NCBI GenBank assembly: GCA_030761205.1
Contig: JAULJL010000002.1
Coordinates: forward strand, 40,636,814 to 40,700,813
Source: Fremontodendron californicum
Taxonomy: Eukaryota > Streptophyta > Magnoliopsida > Malvales > Malvaceae
Direction: 5' to 3'
DNA length: 64,000 bases
The position numbers were made by a program, and so were the translations under genes. Below the pieces are notes generated by a model, which was given only the letters and a program-made list of their open reading frames with translations, searched no databases and was not told the origin of the DNA. This document shows, piece by piece, positions 47,497 through 59,300 of the stretch; position 1 is the first letter of the stretch, and the number at the start of each line of letters is the position of its first letter.

Positions 47497-50400
47497 TTAG
47501 AATCCACAAAGCCTGGACTTGCTCAGAACTTGCTCTTTTTCTGTATTTCTTGTATCCAAAATCAACTGGGCGGCGAGCTGCAGACGGTACTTCTTCGCAT
47601 CATCCTAAAAAAAATTATGTACACTCATTAAAATTCTCTGCATTAGTGTTAGAGGAAAAAGAAGTGATTTATATGACATTCACCCGATTAAGCGGTGGAC
47701 TGATTCGGCCAAACCAGGATTGTAAGTGCTTAATTAAAAATACCCCGCAATCAGATGAACTGTAAGACAAATGAGAAAATCTATTGCATCAATAGTACTG
47801 ATAACTAAAGAAACATGTATAACTCTTAAATGAATTAAAATTAAGAGATTACTCGTCATCTGATTGCCAATCAAATTGTACACGGTTTTCCTTCAACTCT
47901 TTCATTGCATCTGCAGCAGGATGATTCCAAGCACGTAATAATGCTGAAAACACTTTAACCTGAAAACACAATTTGAAGCATGTCACACAAATATTCCACT
48001 ACGAACAAGGTAGTTGAGAATATGAGTTAAAGATTACCAAACGTTTCGGGAAACCAACATGCAGACGCCCAAACGACGACCTTCTTGAGTCGATGATTTC
48101 GATCTCACCAGACACCGTATTCACGCAATATGCAACCCAATGATTATTTGCACATAAGGGTAAGCAAATCTAAAAAGGATGAATTGATTATTAATGAGAA
48201 ATCAGAAATAACAACTTCAAATATATATATATATATATATATATACATCTTATACTAATGTGAATATCGATAAAAATAAGCATATATGTACGCATACCAG
48301 TTGAGCTTGCATAATATCAGCATTATTCGGTTCATTTGCAAGATAATTAGCAAAATCATTGGCGACTTCATCAGTTGTCTTCCTCCCAAACTTGTAATTA
48401 ACGATGTTAGACTACATTGAACGGCCACATTTCATTAATAACCTATACTATATACTTATAATCTTAATCAACATACAATAAGAATTAAACTTTTTTTATA
48501 GAGATGTAATTAGGAGGGATAAAAATTAATACCGCAAATTGTGAACTCAAAACAACACGAGTTCCAATCGATTTCCTACCGATATACATTTTGGTGGCGT
48601 TAATTACACGAACATACATCTCTACAACCTGCCATACTCCAAAGAAGTATTAATTACGATACCATACGATAAAAGTGTTAATGCAAATGTGTAATTAACG
48701 AACTTCATTATACCATGTTATTCACCCAATTGGAACCGGCTAAAGAGAGTATGTCCGACCTCGTCAATGACCAACCATGCATTGCGGACAATATTTCCCT
48801 ACATCATTAATAAACATAGTTCAAATATCGCATTGTCGTCACAATAATGTTATGTAAAAAGTTGAGAGTCAATTGGATTGTGTAACTTACTCATGATTTG
48901 CATTTTCATCCCAAGCATAATTAACAACAGCTTTTTCTACTTTCTTCAATGTCGCAATTGGCCAATTAACATAGAATGGTGATTGAAGATTCATAGAAGT
49001 CGTAATTTTTCTAGGAATTCGTGGAGATCTCCTAATAACAGGGGAATCATGTATTTCCCTCTTTCGATTTCCACGAATTTCCTCTACAAATTCCACTCCA
49101 TCTTCAAATTCAAGATTGGAAGGAACATTACATTCTTCCACTTGAAAATTTGATAGAGGTGCAGTTGTCTGTGAAGTTGAGCCTTTTGCAAATGGCCTAA
49201 ACATAGATGATGGAGAAGCTTCATTCTCCACATTCTCCATCCTTCTAGTGAAATCATCGAACTGATCTCCCATTTGAGCATTGACATGTGCTGGAGACAA
49301 CTTCGCCAATGCCATGAAATCAAGAACATTGTCTTTATGAAGCTGGACCATTTCTTGATTCCACTTAATCATCCTCTCCGTACGGCCTTTGATCCTTTCA
49401 AATAAAGCCTAAACACATAATTCTAAATTTTAAATATTTATGGATTCTGTTGCAACAATTTTAAAGGCTATGAAAGGTAATACAGTCTTAGATGAATTTC
49501 AATGACAAAATGTCGACATACCATTGCCTCTGGATCAAGCTGCATGGTTGAAACTTCTCCAAAACACTCATCCATAGGGGGATCAATGTCACTTACAACC
49601 TACATACAGAACTAGATTTCAATAACATTTTTTAATACGAACTAATAATCTATTTATAAATTAGAATGCGCAAAGAGTATTGATATAAATAAATACAAGC
49701 ATGAATCAAACATTACTTACCTCCCCTAACCCATACCCCCCTAACTCTTCCTCAACTTCTAGGCGCTTCTTCACGGACGCATCATCCCATCCCATTAATC
49801 GGGGCATTGCACGAACAACAAAACGTTCGGATGGGATAACTCTATCCAAATAAAACATCTATCCAAAATGTTCTATATTAACAATAGGATAATAAATATA
49901 ATCACTTTTTTTTTTTTACTTATTAGTAAAAGACATTGAAAAAAGAATCAAACAATATAATACATATTTACCTGAAGGAAGAGTAAGGAGCCTGTAATGT
50001 ATGTTGTATCTTGCCTGCCGTTGTACCTTCTAATGCCATTCATCAACTGCTTAAGTGTAAACCCACCCCAATTGTAGGAACGAATTTGGGATGAATTATA
50101 AATCGTGGTAACTAACTTTCTATTTACTTCAGGCCTACTAGAAGGCGCCATGACAGTACCGATAACAAACAAGACGAACAACCTTTTCCAATCATCTATA
50201 TCTGTTACATTATGTAACAAGAGCTCTACTTCTTTCAATGAACAAACCCTTAAAAATCTATCACACCAACCCTTTATCTCATCATTTTCATTTACAACAT
50301 CTACTCTAACCTCTTCTCCTGTACATGGAACACCAAACACTAAACCTACATCTGTATCTTTAATAGCTAAGATATGGTTACACCATCTTAAAACACAATT

Positions 50401-50735
50401 TAATGGCTCACATTGTTTAATAAGCCACTCACATAGATGGTGACGCAAAATTGTACAACTCAAACTTAGAAACCCACCAAAACCTATCTCTCGCACGGCA
50501 TTTTCCTTCCTAACATCACCCCTAACCACTTCGTTCATAACCCTAACCAATTTACTAGGGCTACATCTTGTGCGCAATTGAACATCACACTGCAATTTCG
50601 TAATGAATAGATTACGTTCAATCTACCAATAATTTATATTATCATTAAAAAAAAAAGTCGAATGAAAGAAAAATAATTTACCTCAAGACTTTTATTTTTT
50701 CTTGCAATATGGCGTGAACTATGACGTCGTTCCAT
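47497..50735 (-). pseudogene. ULP1-type cysteine protease gene of the MULE, one frame break
   Basis: Twelve exons on the minus strand: 50682-50735, 49972-50589, 49721-49858, 49522-49599, 48891-49408, 48714-48798, 48533-48628, 48298-48411, 48038-48170, 47853-47959, 47684-47759 and 47497-47604. The product would have about 700 residues. The N-terminal half (MERRHSSRHIARKNKS; LVFGVPCTGEEV; SQIRSYNWGGFTLKQLMNGI) matches the domain that precedes ULP1 proteases in plant MULEs. The C-terminal half is the C48 peptidase: LTRSDILSLAGSNWVNNMVV, catalytic His in NNHWVAY, Asp in EIEIIDSRR, Cys in SSDCGVFLIKH. Such enzymes remove SUMO from proteins; a role in transposition is unproven. All joins are in phase except exon 48038-48170, which is 133 nt and has one extra base near 48120, between the His and Asp motifs. 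As read, translation stops before the catalytic Asp. It could be a sequencing error in a T-run. Confidence 0.85.
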
Positions 50736-50799
50736 TTGTTCTTCCCCGAAATTTGTATGTGTCACAAATAAAGCTGATAACCCAAAAATATATAGCTAA

Positions 50800-52125
50800 A
50801 AAGTTAACATTCTGCTATAAATAATAAACAAATGTAGGTGAAATTGCAAAGAAATTGTAAGAAAACGTCTATCCCCCCCTTTTATTTTGACCCAAAAAGA
50901 AATAAAACCTGAATTGTGTATGCATGTGCAAACTGAAAATTACAGTTTCTCACTTTTCACAGTCAACAATCTTGTTTTCGGAATTTCACAGGGAAATATG
51001 CATTGCATTAGTTTATTACAACAAAATAATGGCTCTCAGAAGCCTACATCTTTTGCTGAATACAACAAATAACATTCAACAGTTAATATGGTGGGTAATC
51101 AACCTAATCAATCTACTACAACCAATTTGTGAGGACTGTTTGTCCAAAGGATTGGTTTGGTTGCATTGCACTGCAGTGCAGCCCACCAGGGTGGGAGTGG
51201 GACTAATAAGTGTCTTAGGAGTGTTTCTCCAAAGCTGAAAGGCATATTTGAGAGTATAGCCCACCAGAAGCAGAAATGTATACTCTTAATGGTGGTATAA
51301 ATTACATTCACTGCTTTAGGATATGAAAGAGTTGTTTATGAAATCCAGTGGGTCAGAATTCGAAAGTATGAGAGATTTTATTGCTTATGGTTAAATGAGA
51401 AAGAGTTGTGTCTGGAATTTTATTTGCACTTGTAGGGCTTTAAGAACTAAGAAGTTGCTGCAATTGAGGATTGTGGTTGCTGTAAGTTTTAGAGAAACAG
51501 AAGAACCAGGGCTATATCGATATAGTTAGAGCGAATTGCTCTCGAAAACTCTGGAGGATTTAGGTTTTTAATGGTTTAACAAAAAGGGTAGTGTATTGCT
51601 GCAATTGGGAAGAATAGGATGCAGTTCTTGTTGTTGTTCCTGTACCTTAAAGAGTAACCCTAATATACTGTAGCGAAGAACCTCAGGGGAATAAGAAAGA
51701 AATGCAATCAACAATGACAAGTTCTTCAGGAACCTCATCTAATTGTTCAAATCAATATCTAAAAATGTAATATAAAAGAAACTTCAGTTAACAAATCATG
51801 TGCCTTTAATAAGAGGAAGTATAAGGTTATAATCTAACTATAGATTAACACTTTAATGGTTATTCATTATGAAAAATGTCATAAATCTCACAGTTTTGCT
51901 TTAAGAACTTGATATCAAAATAGACTTAAAACTTTAGTAAATGAGGCTTATAAAATGTATGAAATTTAATCCTATCAATGCTCTGCTTATTTTCACCTTT
52001 TAGGAGATGAGGAAACTTACAAGGATACAAATATTGAACATAGTTAACAAATGCTCATTGAAGTTATTTATATTTCCTAGTTATTGATATTTTTCCCTTC
52101 TTTTTGTTGTGTTTTTTTCAATCAG
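50800..52125. other. MULE interior without a recognised gene
   Basis: The stretch between the protease gene start and the PRP40C fragment has no convincing frame; candidates at 50887-51264 are open by chance on both strands. The composition is less A/T-biased than the flanking DNA at about 51080-51700. It may be captured intron or promoter sequence. Confidence 0.45.
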
Positions 52126-52282
52126 ATTAGTAGTTGGCAGATCCCTAGTGAAGTAGCAGAGTTGAGAAAGAAACAGGATAGTGATGTATCAAAGGAGCAT
52201 GCAGTGCAAGTACCAAATATTGATGTAACGGCAGAAAAAGGATCTACTCCAATAACTTTGAGTGCTCCTGCTGTTAATACAG
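52126..52282 (+). pseudogene. Captured host exon: PRP40C-like splicing factor fragment
   Basis: A 157-bp block between TTTCAATCAG and GTGACC is open throughout: ISSWQIPSEVAELRKKQDSD, later TAEKGSTPITLSAPAVNTG. It resembles, from memory, the end of a WW domain and the following linker of plant pre-mRNA-processing protein 40C. No other exon of that gene is seen nearby, so it cannot be functional as PRP40C. It is in the same orientation as the transposase. Confidence 0.65.
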
Positions 52283-52304
52283 GTGACCTTGCAACAAAAT
52301 AAGC

Positions 52305-52870
52305 CCACTTATATGTACATAGAACTATAACAGTAAGTACATATAGCATAACCATATGTACATTCCGCAAAAGTATATGTACATTTTCATATTACTGACA
52401 ATTTCTTTCTAAATCTCAATCAATTAAGCTCTTATGTGTTTCCAAACCATAAAATCATCTAAGTATTCTATTTATACTATTACTTAGACAAACACCAAAA
52501 CCCTAACTATAATCCTCCGTTTAATCTCGAAATCGTTTAAAACAACTGTAAAATAATAGCTTCACTAAGAAATTATTAAAAACAAAAAAAAGGTCCACTT
52601 CTGTGTACATAACAAATTGACAGAATGTACATAAAACTTCAATACAAACACAAAAGCAAATGCTAAAGAAAGGATGTTGTTTCTTTTTAAAAGAGACTTA
52701 AACAAATAAGAAAATTTGAAGATCTTAGTTGCAGCAAAAAAATGGTTATAACGTAGGCTACATACTTTGATTATATGTACATTTGGCAGAATTATATGTA
52801 CATTTTCAAAACTCTAATCAATTCTATCCTAAATCCGATTCAATTAACAATGTATTATATGTATATTTTC
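52305..52870. repeat. TATGTACATA motif array, right side 1
   Basis: Copies at about 52312, 52340, 52360, 52377, 52605, 52625, 52775 and 52797, many next to GCATAAC or GGCAGAATTA. The opening phrase CAACAAAATAAGCCCACTTA is repeated at 54282. Confidence 0.8.
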
Positions 52871-53879
52871 AATACTGCAGCTATTATGTTCAAAGTCCGA
52901 AATGAAAAGGTGAACAAAAACAGAATTGACAATGCAAATGGTCGGGAAATATCGCAGTTGAACCCCAACATAAAGGAGGAACTTATGGACTCTATGTCAT
53001 AATGTCTAGAATCCTACTAATGGCCAATGGCTCATAAAAAATAGAATTTCGCAAAGAATAATCGGGAGCAAGAACGAATTTATGTCAGTATGCAACTCAT
53101 TCACACATTTATGTTACAAAGCACTTTTAACAAATCAATTTTAACAAAACATCCACACATTTATGTCAGTATACAAGTCATTCAATAATAATGCTACCAA
53201 ACAAATTCCTAACATCAAAATATAACTTATATTTCGCTACCAGACTTCCAGAAGTTTCAATAACACAGGATTTCTAGAACTTGATAAACCAAATAAACAT
53301 ACGCTGTATATTACAGACACAATGCACATGTTTGAACTCAATTGATGCTACCCAAATCCCATTACATTAGAGCATAATTTAGCTGCAAGGAAAACAAATA
53401 CGTGCACGAATATAAAACAATGTATGAAATCTAAACAAAACATTTCAAAAATCAAATAAAATTATGCCATGACAAATCCAAAGAGGAAGGAGTTTACCTA
53501 AAGCTCTTCAGGACCAAGAATATGAGAAGATTTTCTGAGGTTTCACTCGGGTAAGGATTATCCTCCGATTTTGAGTCGCCTAAGGTTTTAGTTTCAGTCA
53601 CCCTAAACCGAAAATGCAAAGAAAGTGAGGAAGAAATAGATGAAAAAAAATGAGGCAAAGGGAGAAAGGAAGGACACGAAATAAAGAGTGAAGAACAGAA
53701 TGAGAGAAAAACTGAAGCAAAAATTCGGGACCCAAGTGGAAGCTAAACTCAAGAACACAATCAGAGACAAAAGCCAAAACAGAGAAAAACAGAATTATCA
53801 AATCGGGAGAGAAAAGAAGCCAAAATTGACTTTGTTTTTTAACCTAACACTACTCATAAAATGGTAATTACGATTTCCT

Positions 53880-54060
53880 CTTTATCAATTTTTAAATTTT
53901 CTATTTCCTTTTCAAAAATAATTTATTTCATTCGTATCTTTTAACATAATTCCTATTACACTGCATGTTTCTCATATTACCCCAATAATCTTTCTCAATG
54001 GTATCCATTAAAAAAATCCTATTACACTGGTTGTTTTTCAAATTCACCCTACTCAAAAAA
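53880..54060 (-). repeat. Diverged MULE end-like sequences inside the element
   Basis: The string ACTGCATGTTTCTCATATTACCCC at about 53960-53983 parallels the right terminal repeat, and ATTTCCTTTTCAAAAATAAT at about 53902 matches its inner side. A shorter echo, CCTATTACACTGGTTGTTTT, follows at about 54020. This may be the end of an older related MULE, or an internal duplication of the end. Confidence 0.6.
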
Positions 54061-54179
54061 TCTACTCTAAACCCCAATACAAATTAGGCTCTAAAGACTT
54101 CCATCTATTTAAATTTACCAAAGTAACAAAAATATAATGATTCATACCAAATGACTAAGACTAGTAAATTAAAACACTC

Positions 54180-54500
54180 TTGCTCCCTAAGGCCAAAAGC
54201 CAAACTCTTAAACATAATCAATGTCGTTATCGTTTTTGTCATTTAAAACGACTTTAAACTAACACAATTTATAAGAAATGCTTCAACAAAATAAGCCCAC
54301 TTAAATGTACATATAGCATAACAATATGTACATATAGCATAACAATATGTACATGTAGCATAACTATATGTACATTCTTGCCAACTATATGTACTTCTTT
54401 ATACTGACAATTTCTTCAGTCTTGTATATGCAAGCAAGAAAGCAATCAACAAGCATGAATATCATTTCAATTAAATAGAGGCACAAACACTATCATGACG
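54180..54500 (-). repeat. Right-arm segment inverted relative to the left arm
   Basis: Reverse-complemented, 54180-54320 matches 37990-38140 (AAGTGGGCTTATTTTGTTGA, AAGTCGTTTTAAATGA, GGGAGCAAGA), and 54355-54500 matches 37175-37320 (GTTTGTGCCTC, AAATGATATTCATGCTTGTT). The segment includes a TGTACA array of four tandem units at 54304-54372 (unit TATGTACATATAGCATAACA). Confidence 0.85.
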
Positions 54501-56059
54501 TTAAACAAATATCAAAGCTTTCAAATTCATTTTAAAAGCAGTTTAAGTAAATGGTTTATCAGTTCTATAACTTATGATTAAGTAAAAATGTCAAATTGCA
54601 AATATATGTTCATAGACTCTTACAAATATCTGCTTATACATATCCAAACCTGCCCATAATAACCAAGTTTGGTGTAAGGAAACCATGTGCATGAAAAATA
54701 TAACAAATCAAACTCAGTAGCCTCTCATCAACTAAATAAGGGATACAACTGAAGGTTAAGAAATCATACATGTAAACCAAATTGACAATTTATTAAGTAC
54801 AAAATAATTCATAACAAAGGGTACACAGCTGAAAATTATAAAATGGAAGAAACTAAACAGACAAAAATGCATCTAAATTATTGAATTCTACAGCAGAAAC
54901 TCCTATTCTTAACACCACCAACCTTCATTTATCATTTAATTCGCTGGAATGTCAATATAGTTATAGCAAACGCTCTATTTAGGTTCATATAAATTGAAAT
55001 TTAAAAATGTTTTGGACATAAAATGCTTATTTACCTCTACATTGTTTGCCCTCTCGAAAAATTAATGAATTCAAGCCATTCTTACAATTGATGGCAACCT
55101 TACTGAATAAATGATCTTTCCCCCTTTCACTTTGACTTATGTTCGCATCACAATATAAGAGTGTCAGGTACGACCCACAAATTTTAGCTAAAATGTTAAT
55201 ATCACTTTTAGGACAGAAAACAAACTACAATATCACAACAAATTGCTTTTTTTTTTTTTATGGCAGAGAACATTAGAACAAACAATATCACAAGACCAAC
55301 CAAGTTTTCAATGATAAATCTAACAAAAATGAATTCTCTATACGATTACTTTTAGGACAGAAAACAACAGTAATTCGTGTATGGATATATATTGAATCTA
55401 TAAAACAACACATAAACAAAAATTAAAACAAGGTCAGAAGAAGTTCACCTGGTTTTGTAAAGTTGCTTTCCTTGTATATTGCTCCCCCAGGAACATACAC
55501 ATCAACCTTCTAATAACAGAAAAATATCATGTCAATAGAGTAACAACAGAACAGAAAAGATATGTCATATCAAATTATAAATGTCTAATTTATATAATAT
55601 ACATACAGATTATATTTGTTGGAACAATGTCAATATATTATTCTCATTCTAGTAGCCAATAATTATGTAATTTATCACAAAGAAATTTAACAGTTTCTGA
55701 AAGATCTTTAACAACAAAGGATGAAACAATCGCACCATTCTTTTATAATAACACATTCATATTTCTAGTTCTTTTATAATAACAACATACCCATAAATTA
55801 TAACTGAAATAACATAATACCCACAAATCAAAATCAAAATAACAAACAAAATTTTACCTCAATCTTCTTCCTGAGCTTCCTATTTCGATCAAAACCCTAA
55901 ACCCAACTAAACTCACAAATTAAACAAACTTTGAAATGGGTTTTCAATCCCTAAACCTTAACTTCTCAACTGGGTGAATGATTTTGAACAAAATAAAACT
56001 AGGTTAAAAACGTTGGTTGGGTGAAGATTTTTAACAGCAACAAAGAGAATAACAAAAGC

Positions 56060-56105
56060 AGAAGAAGAAGAAGAAGAAGAAGAAGAAGAAGAAGAAGAAG
56101 AAGAG
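56060..56105 (+). repeat. GAA microsatellite in the MULE right arm
   Basis: An uninterrupted (GAA)n run of about 46 bp. The antisense poly-serine frame across it is an artefact of the repeat. Confidence 0.9.
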
Positions 56106-56218
56106 GAAGCTATTCGGTTTGGGGGGTTTGGGTCGATTTCTGTCGTCAAATTTTAACAAGGAAAAACAAAGGTTAAACATGTCATTTCCATTTCCTTTGT
56201 AATAATATCAAACTTTTA

Positions 56219-56302
56219 CATTTCCTTTTTCAAAATAATTTTAAATTATAGTACTCTTTAACAATTAATCTACTGTTCCTTGCACGTTTCTCATATTTTC
56301 CC
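56219..56302 (-). repeat. MULE right terminal inverted repeat
   Basis: 84 bp, inverted match of 35248-35331, followed directly by the target duplication TTGTTATTA (56303-56311). Confidence 0.93.
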
Positions 56303-56311
56303 TTGTTATTA

Positions 56312-59300
56312 CCTCTTTTATTGTTATTCCTTTTCTTCCTTATTTCATTTTAACTTATTAAATTTTTTTTTATCTTTGCTTCTAATTCCATCCAACAACC
56401 ACAATTTCCTTTCACCTAGGTGAAGGGGATGAGAACAAATTGGAATTTCTTGTGCATATGCATATAGAGAAAATATGAATATATAGTGTTATGCTCATCA
56501 AATATTTTAAAAAGACAGATTAAGTTATATTAGTATAAAATTAATTAATTTTATATATGACTAATATTTAATAATTTGATCGTTGAATTTAATGATATAA
56601 TTATATCTTTCGTGTACTTAAAGTTTTAAATCAATATGATATTTTTATCATATCGATCGAAAATACTGTTTTTTCAATATATATTTAATGATTAAATTTT
56701 TTAAAATTATATCAAATAAATAATTTGATATTTTTAATTAATTCAAAATTTAACATGTCTTATCTATATAATAGAATATGAAATACAACGATCAATTTAA
56801 AAAACTATAAACTGTATAAAAAGGGTTTGTAAGTAAATCCCTCCTTATACTTTAATAATATTATGGTAATTTGGATACCTTAAATAAGGTGGCTTCCATG
56901 AAGGCTTCATTATCTTCACACTTTTATTTTACTCTTTCATTTATTTTTTCTATTTATTTATGAAATATTAACTTAAATGTCAAAACACATTTTCAAATAT
57001 CAACTCAGATACATCTTAACTGTCTTTATCCGACAAATCTTTTGATTGTACATTAACAATCACATAAATTTAGACCTTAACATAAAGTGTTAGTAAATAA
57101 AAGTTTTATAATAATAGTAGTATAAATATTGTAACGTTGCTCTTCCTTGTAAACAGGGGCGGTTGGTAATAGGAGCTAGAGGTGGCCCTCCAAAAATTAT
57201 AAATTTTCTTTAGTATATATATTAAATAGATTTAAATAGTTATTTTAAATTAAAATTATTAATTTTATTTATTTATGTGATTTTATTATTTAATTTTATG
57301 CATTACAATTTAAAAGGGTTAAAATTACATTAATATTTGTATCATATTAATTAATCATAACTCACAAATTCTTAAAATCAAAAAATTTCTCACAAAGTTT
57401 AAATCACAATCACATAAATTTAACGAAAGTTAAATTGACTTTTTAACTTTTTTTTTTAAATAAAATTTTAAGTTTTCAACCAAATACAATTTTTTTTTCC
57501 TTTTTAGTTGACTATAATTCTTATATATATATATATATATTTAATTTTATCCTAAATCTTTTTCTCCTTATATCATGCATATTTTTATTAATACAAAAGT
57601 TATATTGAAAATACTTTATAAAAGATTATAAAAATATCCTAACTTCTAAACTCAAAGTTTAAACTTTATTATTTTAATAAAATATTTTATTTTTCTTATT
57701 TTGATAAAAAAAAATATTGCTTAGATATTGGTGTATTTGTATTTTTTAAAAGAAAGTTACTCAATTTTAAATAAGATTATTTGTTTAATATATTATGCAT
57801 AAGATTATTTGTTTGATCTATTATGTTTTTTTATACATTTGTTTATAAATTTATAATTTTGAAAACTTTTTTTTTATTAGTATACTGCTTGCATAGATTT
57901 ATATTAATATAATAATATACGTTTTATGAAAAAAAAATTAAAATTTGATAAAATATTAATTGGTACCTTCAAAATTAAATGTCAAGATCCCTCGTTGCTT
58001 GTAAAGAAAGGTGGAAAAAATCATAATTAACAGTTTCCCATGAGGAAAAAATCATAATTAACAGTTTCCGATGCGTATATTTTATATTTGTGAAAGCAAC
58101 ATTAATTGAGCTTTCAACCGAACCAAAGCACCTCCGCATGTAATGTAAGTTGAAGGAACAAATAACAATGTTTGCATTTTGGCGAGCATTCTGTTGGAAT
58201 ATCATATTCGAGCCTCCAATAATAAGGCTTCAAAGCCATGGCCTGGAATTATTATGTTCAGTAAATCAATTCTCAGTTCTCGCATTGTTCTGTTTCGAGG
58301 TGGACATCAGTGTCCTACAGTCTTGGCAAGTGGGGCAACATCTCTATTCAGGTCCTTCTGGTGACTTGATATGTCCGATGATCTAAATCTCTGTTGAGAT
58401 GAAAAAGGAGAGGTCAGAGGATGTCAGGGTTGTACTTATCGGACGCGTTTCGATATTTAAATCAGTAAAGGTTTGAGGAAGAATGCTATAGAGCTTTATG
58501 GGGTTCAGAATGTCTGTATAGTATCAGGGTTCATTAGGCTATTTATAGTTAGATCAGACGTTTTTAGAGATTTCACGTGTCGTCTGCTGCTGTGGTTTGG
58601 TGATTATAAGTATGGGCAGCCTTCCCTCAACGGATAAAGCTCGACTTGACTTCTAAAATGCTGGACGACAATCACTTAAGCTGACCTGAACTTGCTAACT
58701 TAAGCTCTAAACTTAATAGACTTAACAATCTCCATATTCCCACATCATAACTTTTTTTTTTTTGTTTAATACTACTGCACATACACTATTAAACTTTCAT
58801 TACCAATAACTTCATCCATAAGATATGGTCATAGAAGAAATCAAATTAAGTATATTATTACAGATTTAGGTAAATCTTTCTTGGATTTTGTAATGCCCCT
58901 TTGCAGTTTTTTATCATACTCTCATCATGAATCATTTCATAATTAAGCTCCTACTATTATTTCAGTGGATGACTTTGTCTACCATTACTATATATCTAAC
59001 CAAAATAAGTGATAATAGAAGTTTACTAGTACTAAAGAAACCATGAAATTAAAAAGATTTAAAATGGCTAACAAAAATGTTTTAAACAGCATAACAAGTT
59101 TGTTTAGTTACTCATGAAAACGTATCATTTCAATGTTAATTTATCGTTAATGAAGTTTTTACATTCTACAAACAAAATTAGCAGAATGACATATATCTTT
59201 TAAAGTATATTAAAAAAAATTAATTAAAAAATAAAACATGTGATAAATTTATAAATTCATTTGTGAAATTAAAAATTTTCACCGTTAATGTATAACCAAT

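Larger units (their letters stand above)
35248..56302 (+). mobile_element. 21-kb Mutator-like element (MULE) with transposase and cargo genes
   Basis: The ends are 84-bp terminal inverted repeats (35248-35331 and 56219-56302; 79 of 84 match) opening GGGAAAATATGAGAAACGTG. A perfect 9-bp target duplication TTGTTATTA lies at 35239-35247 and 56303-56311, the size typical for Mutator. Inside are a transposase (39610-41955, plus), a Transposase_32-like gene (45798-46871, plus) and a ULP1-type protease gene (47497-50735, minus). There are also exon fragments resembling host genes, inverted internal arms, palindromic TGTACA motif arrays and a duplicated GC-rich minisatellite. Plant MULEs with ULP1-like genes are known (the Kaonashi type), so the combination has precedent; the size, motif arrays and host exons in one apparently autonomous element are unusual. 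Diverged end-like sequence at about 53885-53990 suggests an older related end or internal duplication. Confidence 0.92.

Noticed and set aside
50887..51311. Overlapping short frames on both strands in the MULE interior
   Set aside because: All are below 110 codons, overlap each other and show no family motif or splice pattern.
55958..56149. Antisense poly-serine protein
   Set aside because: It is produced by the GAA microsatellite at 56060-56105; no family or splice context.
58150..58386. 78-codon frame in the gap right of the MULE
   Set aside because: No domain recognised; the block looks more like a worn LTR or repeat and has no splice context.
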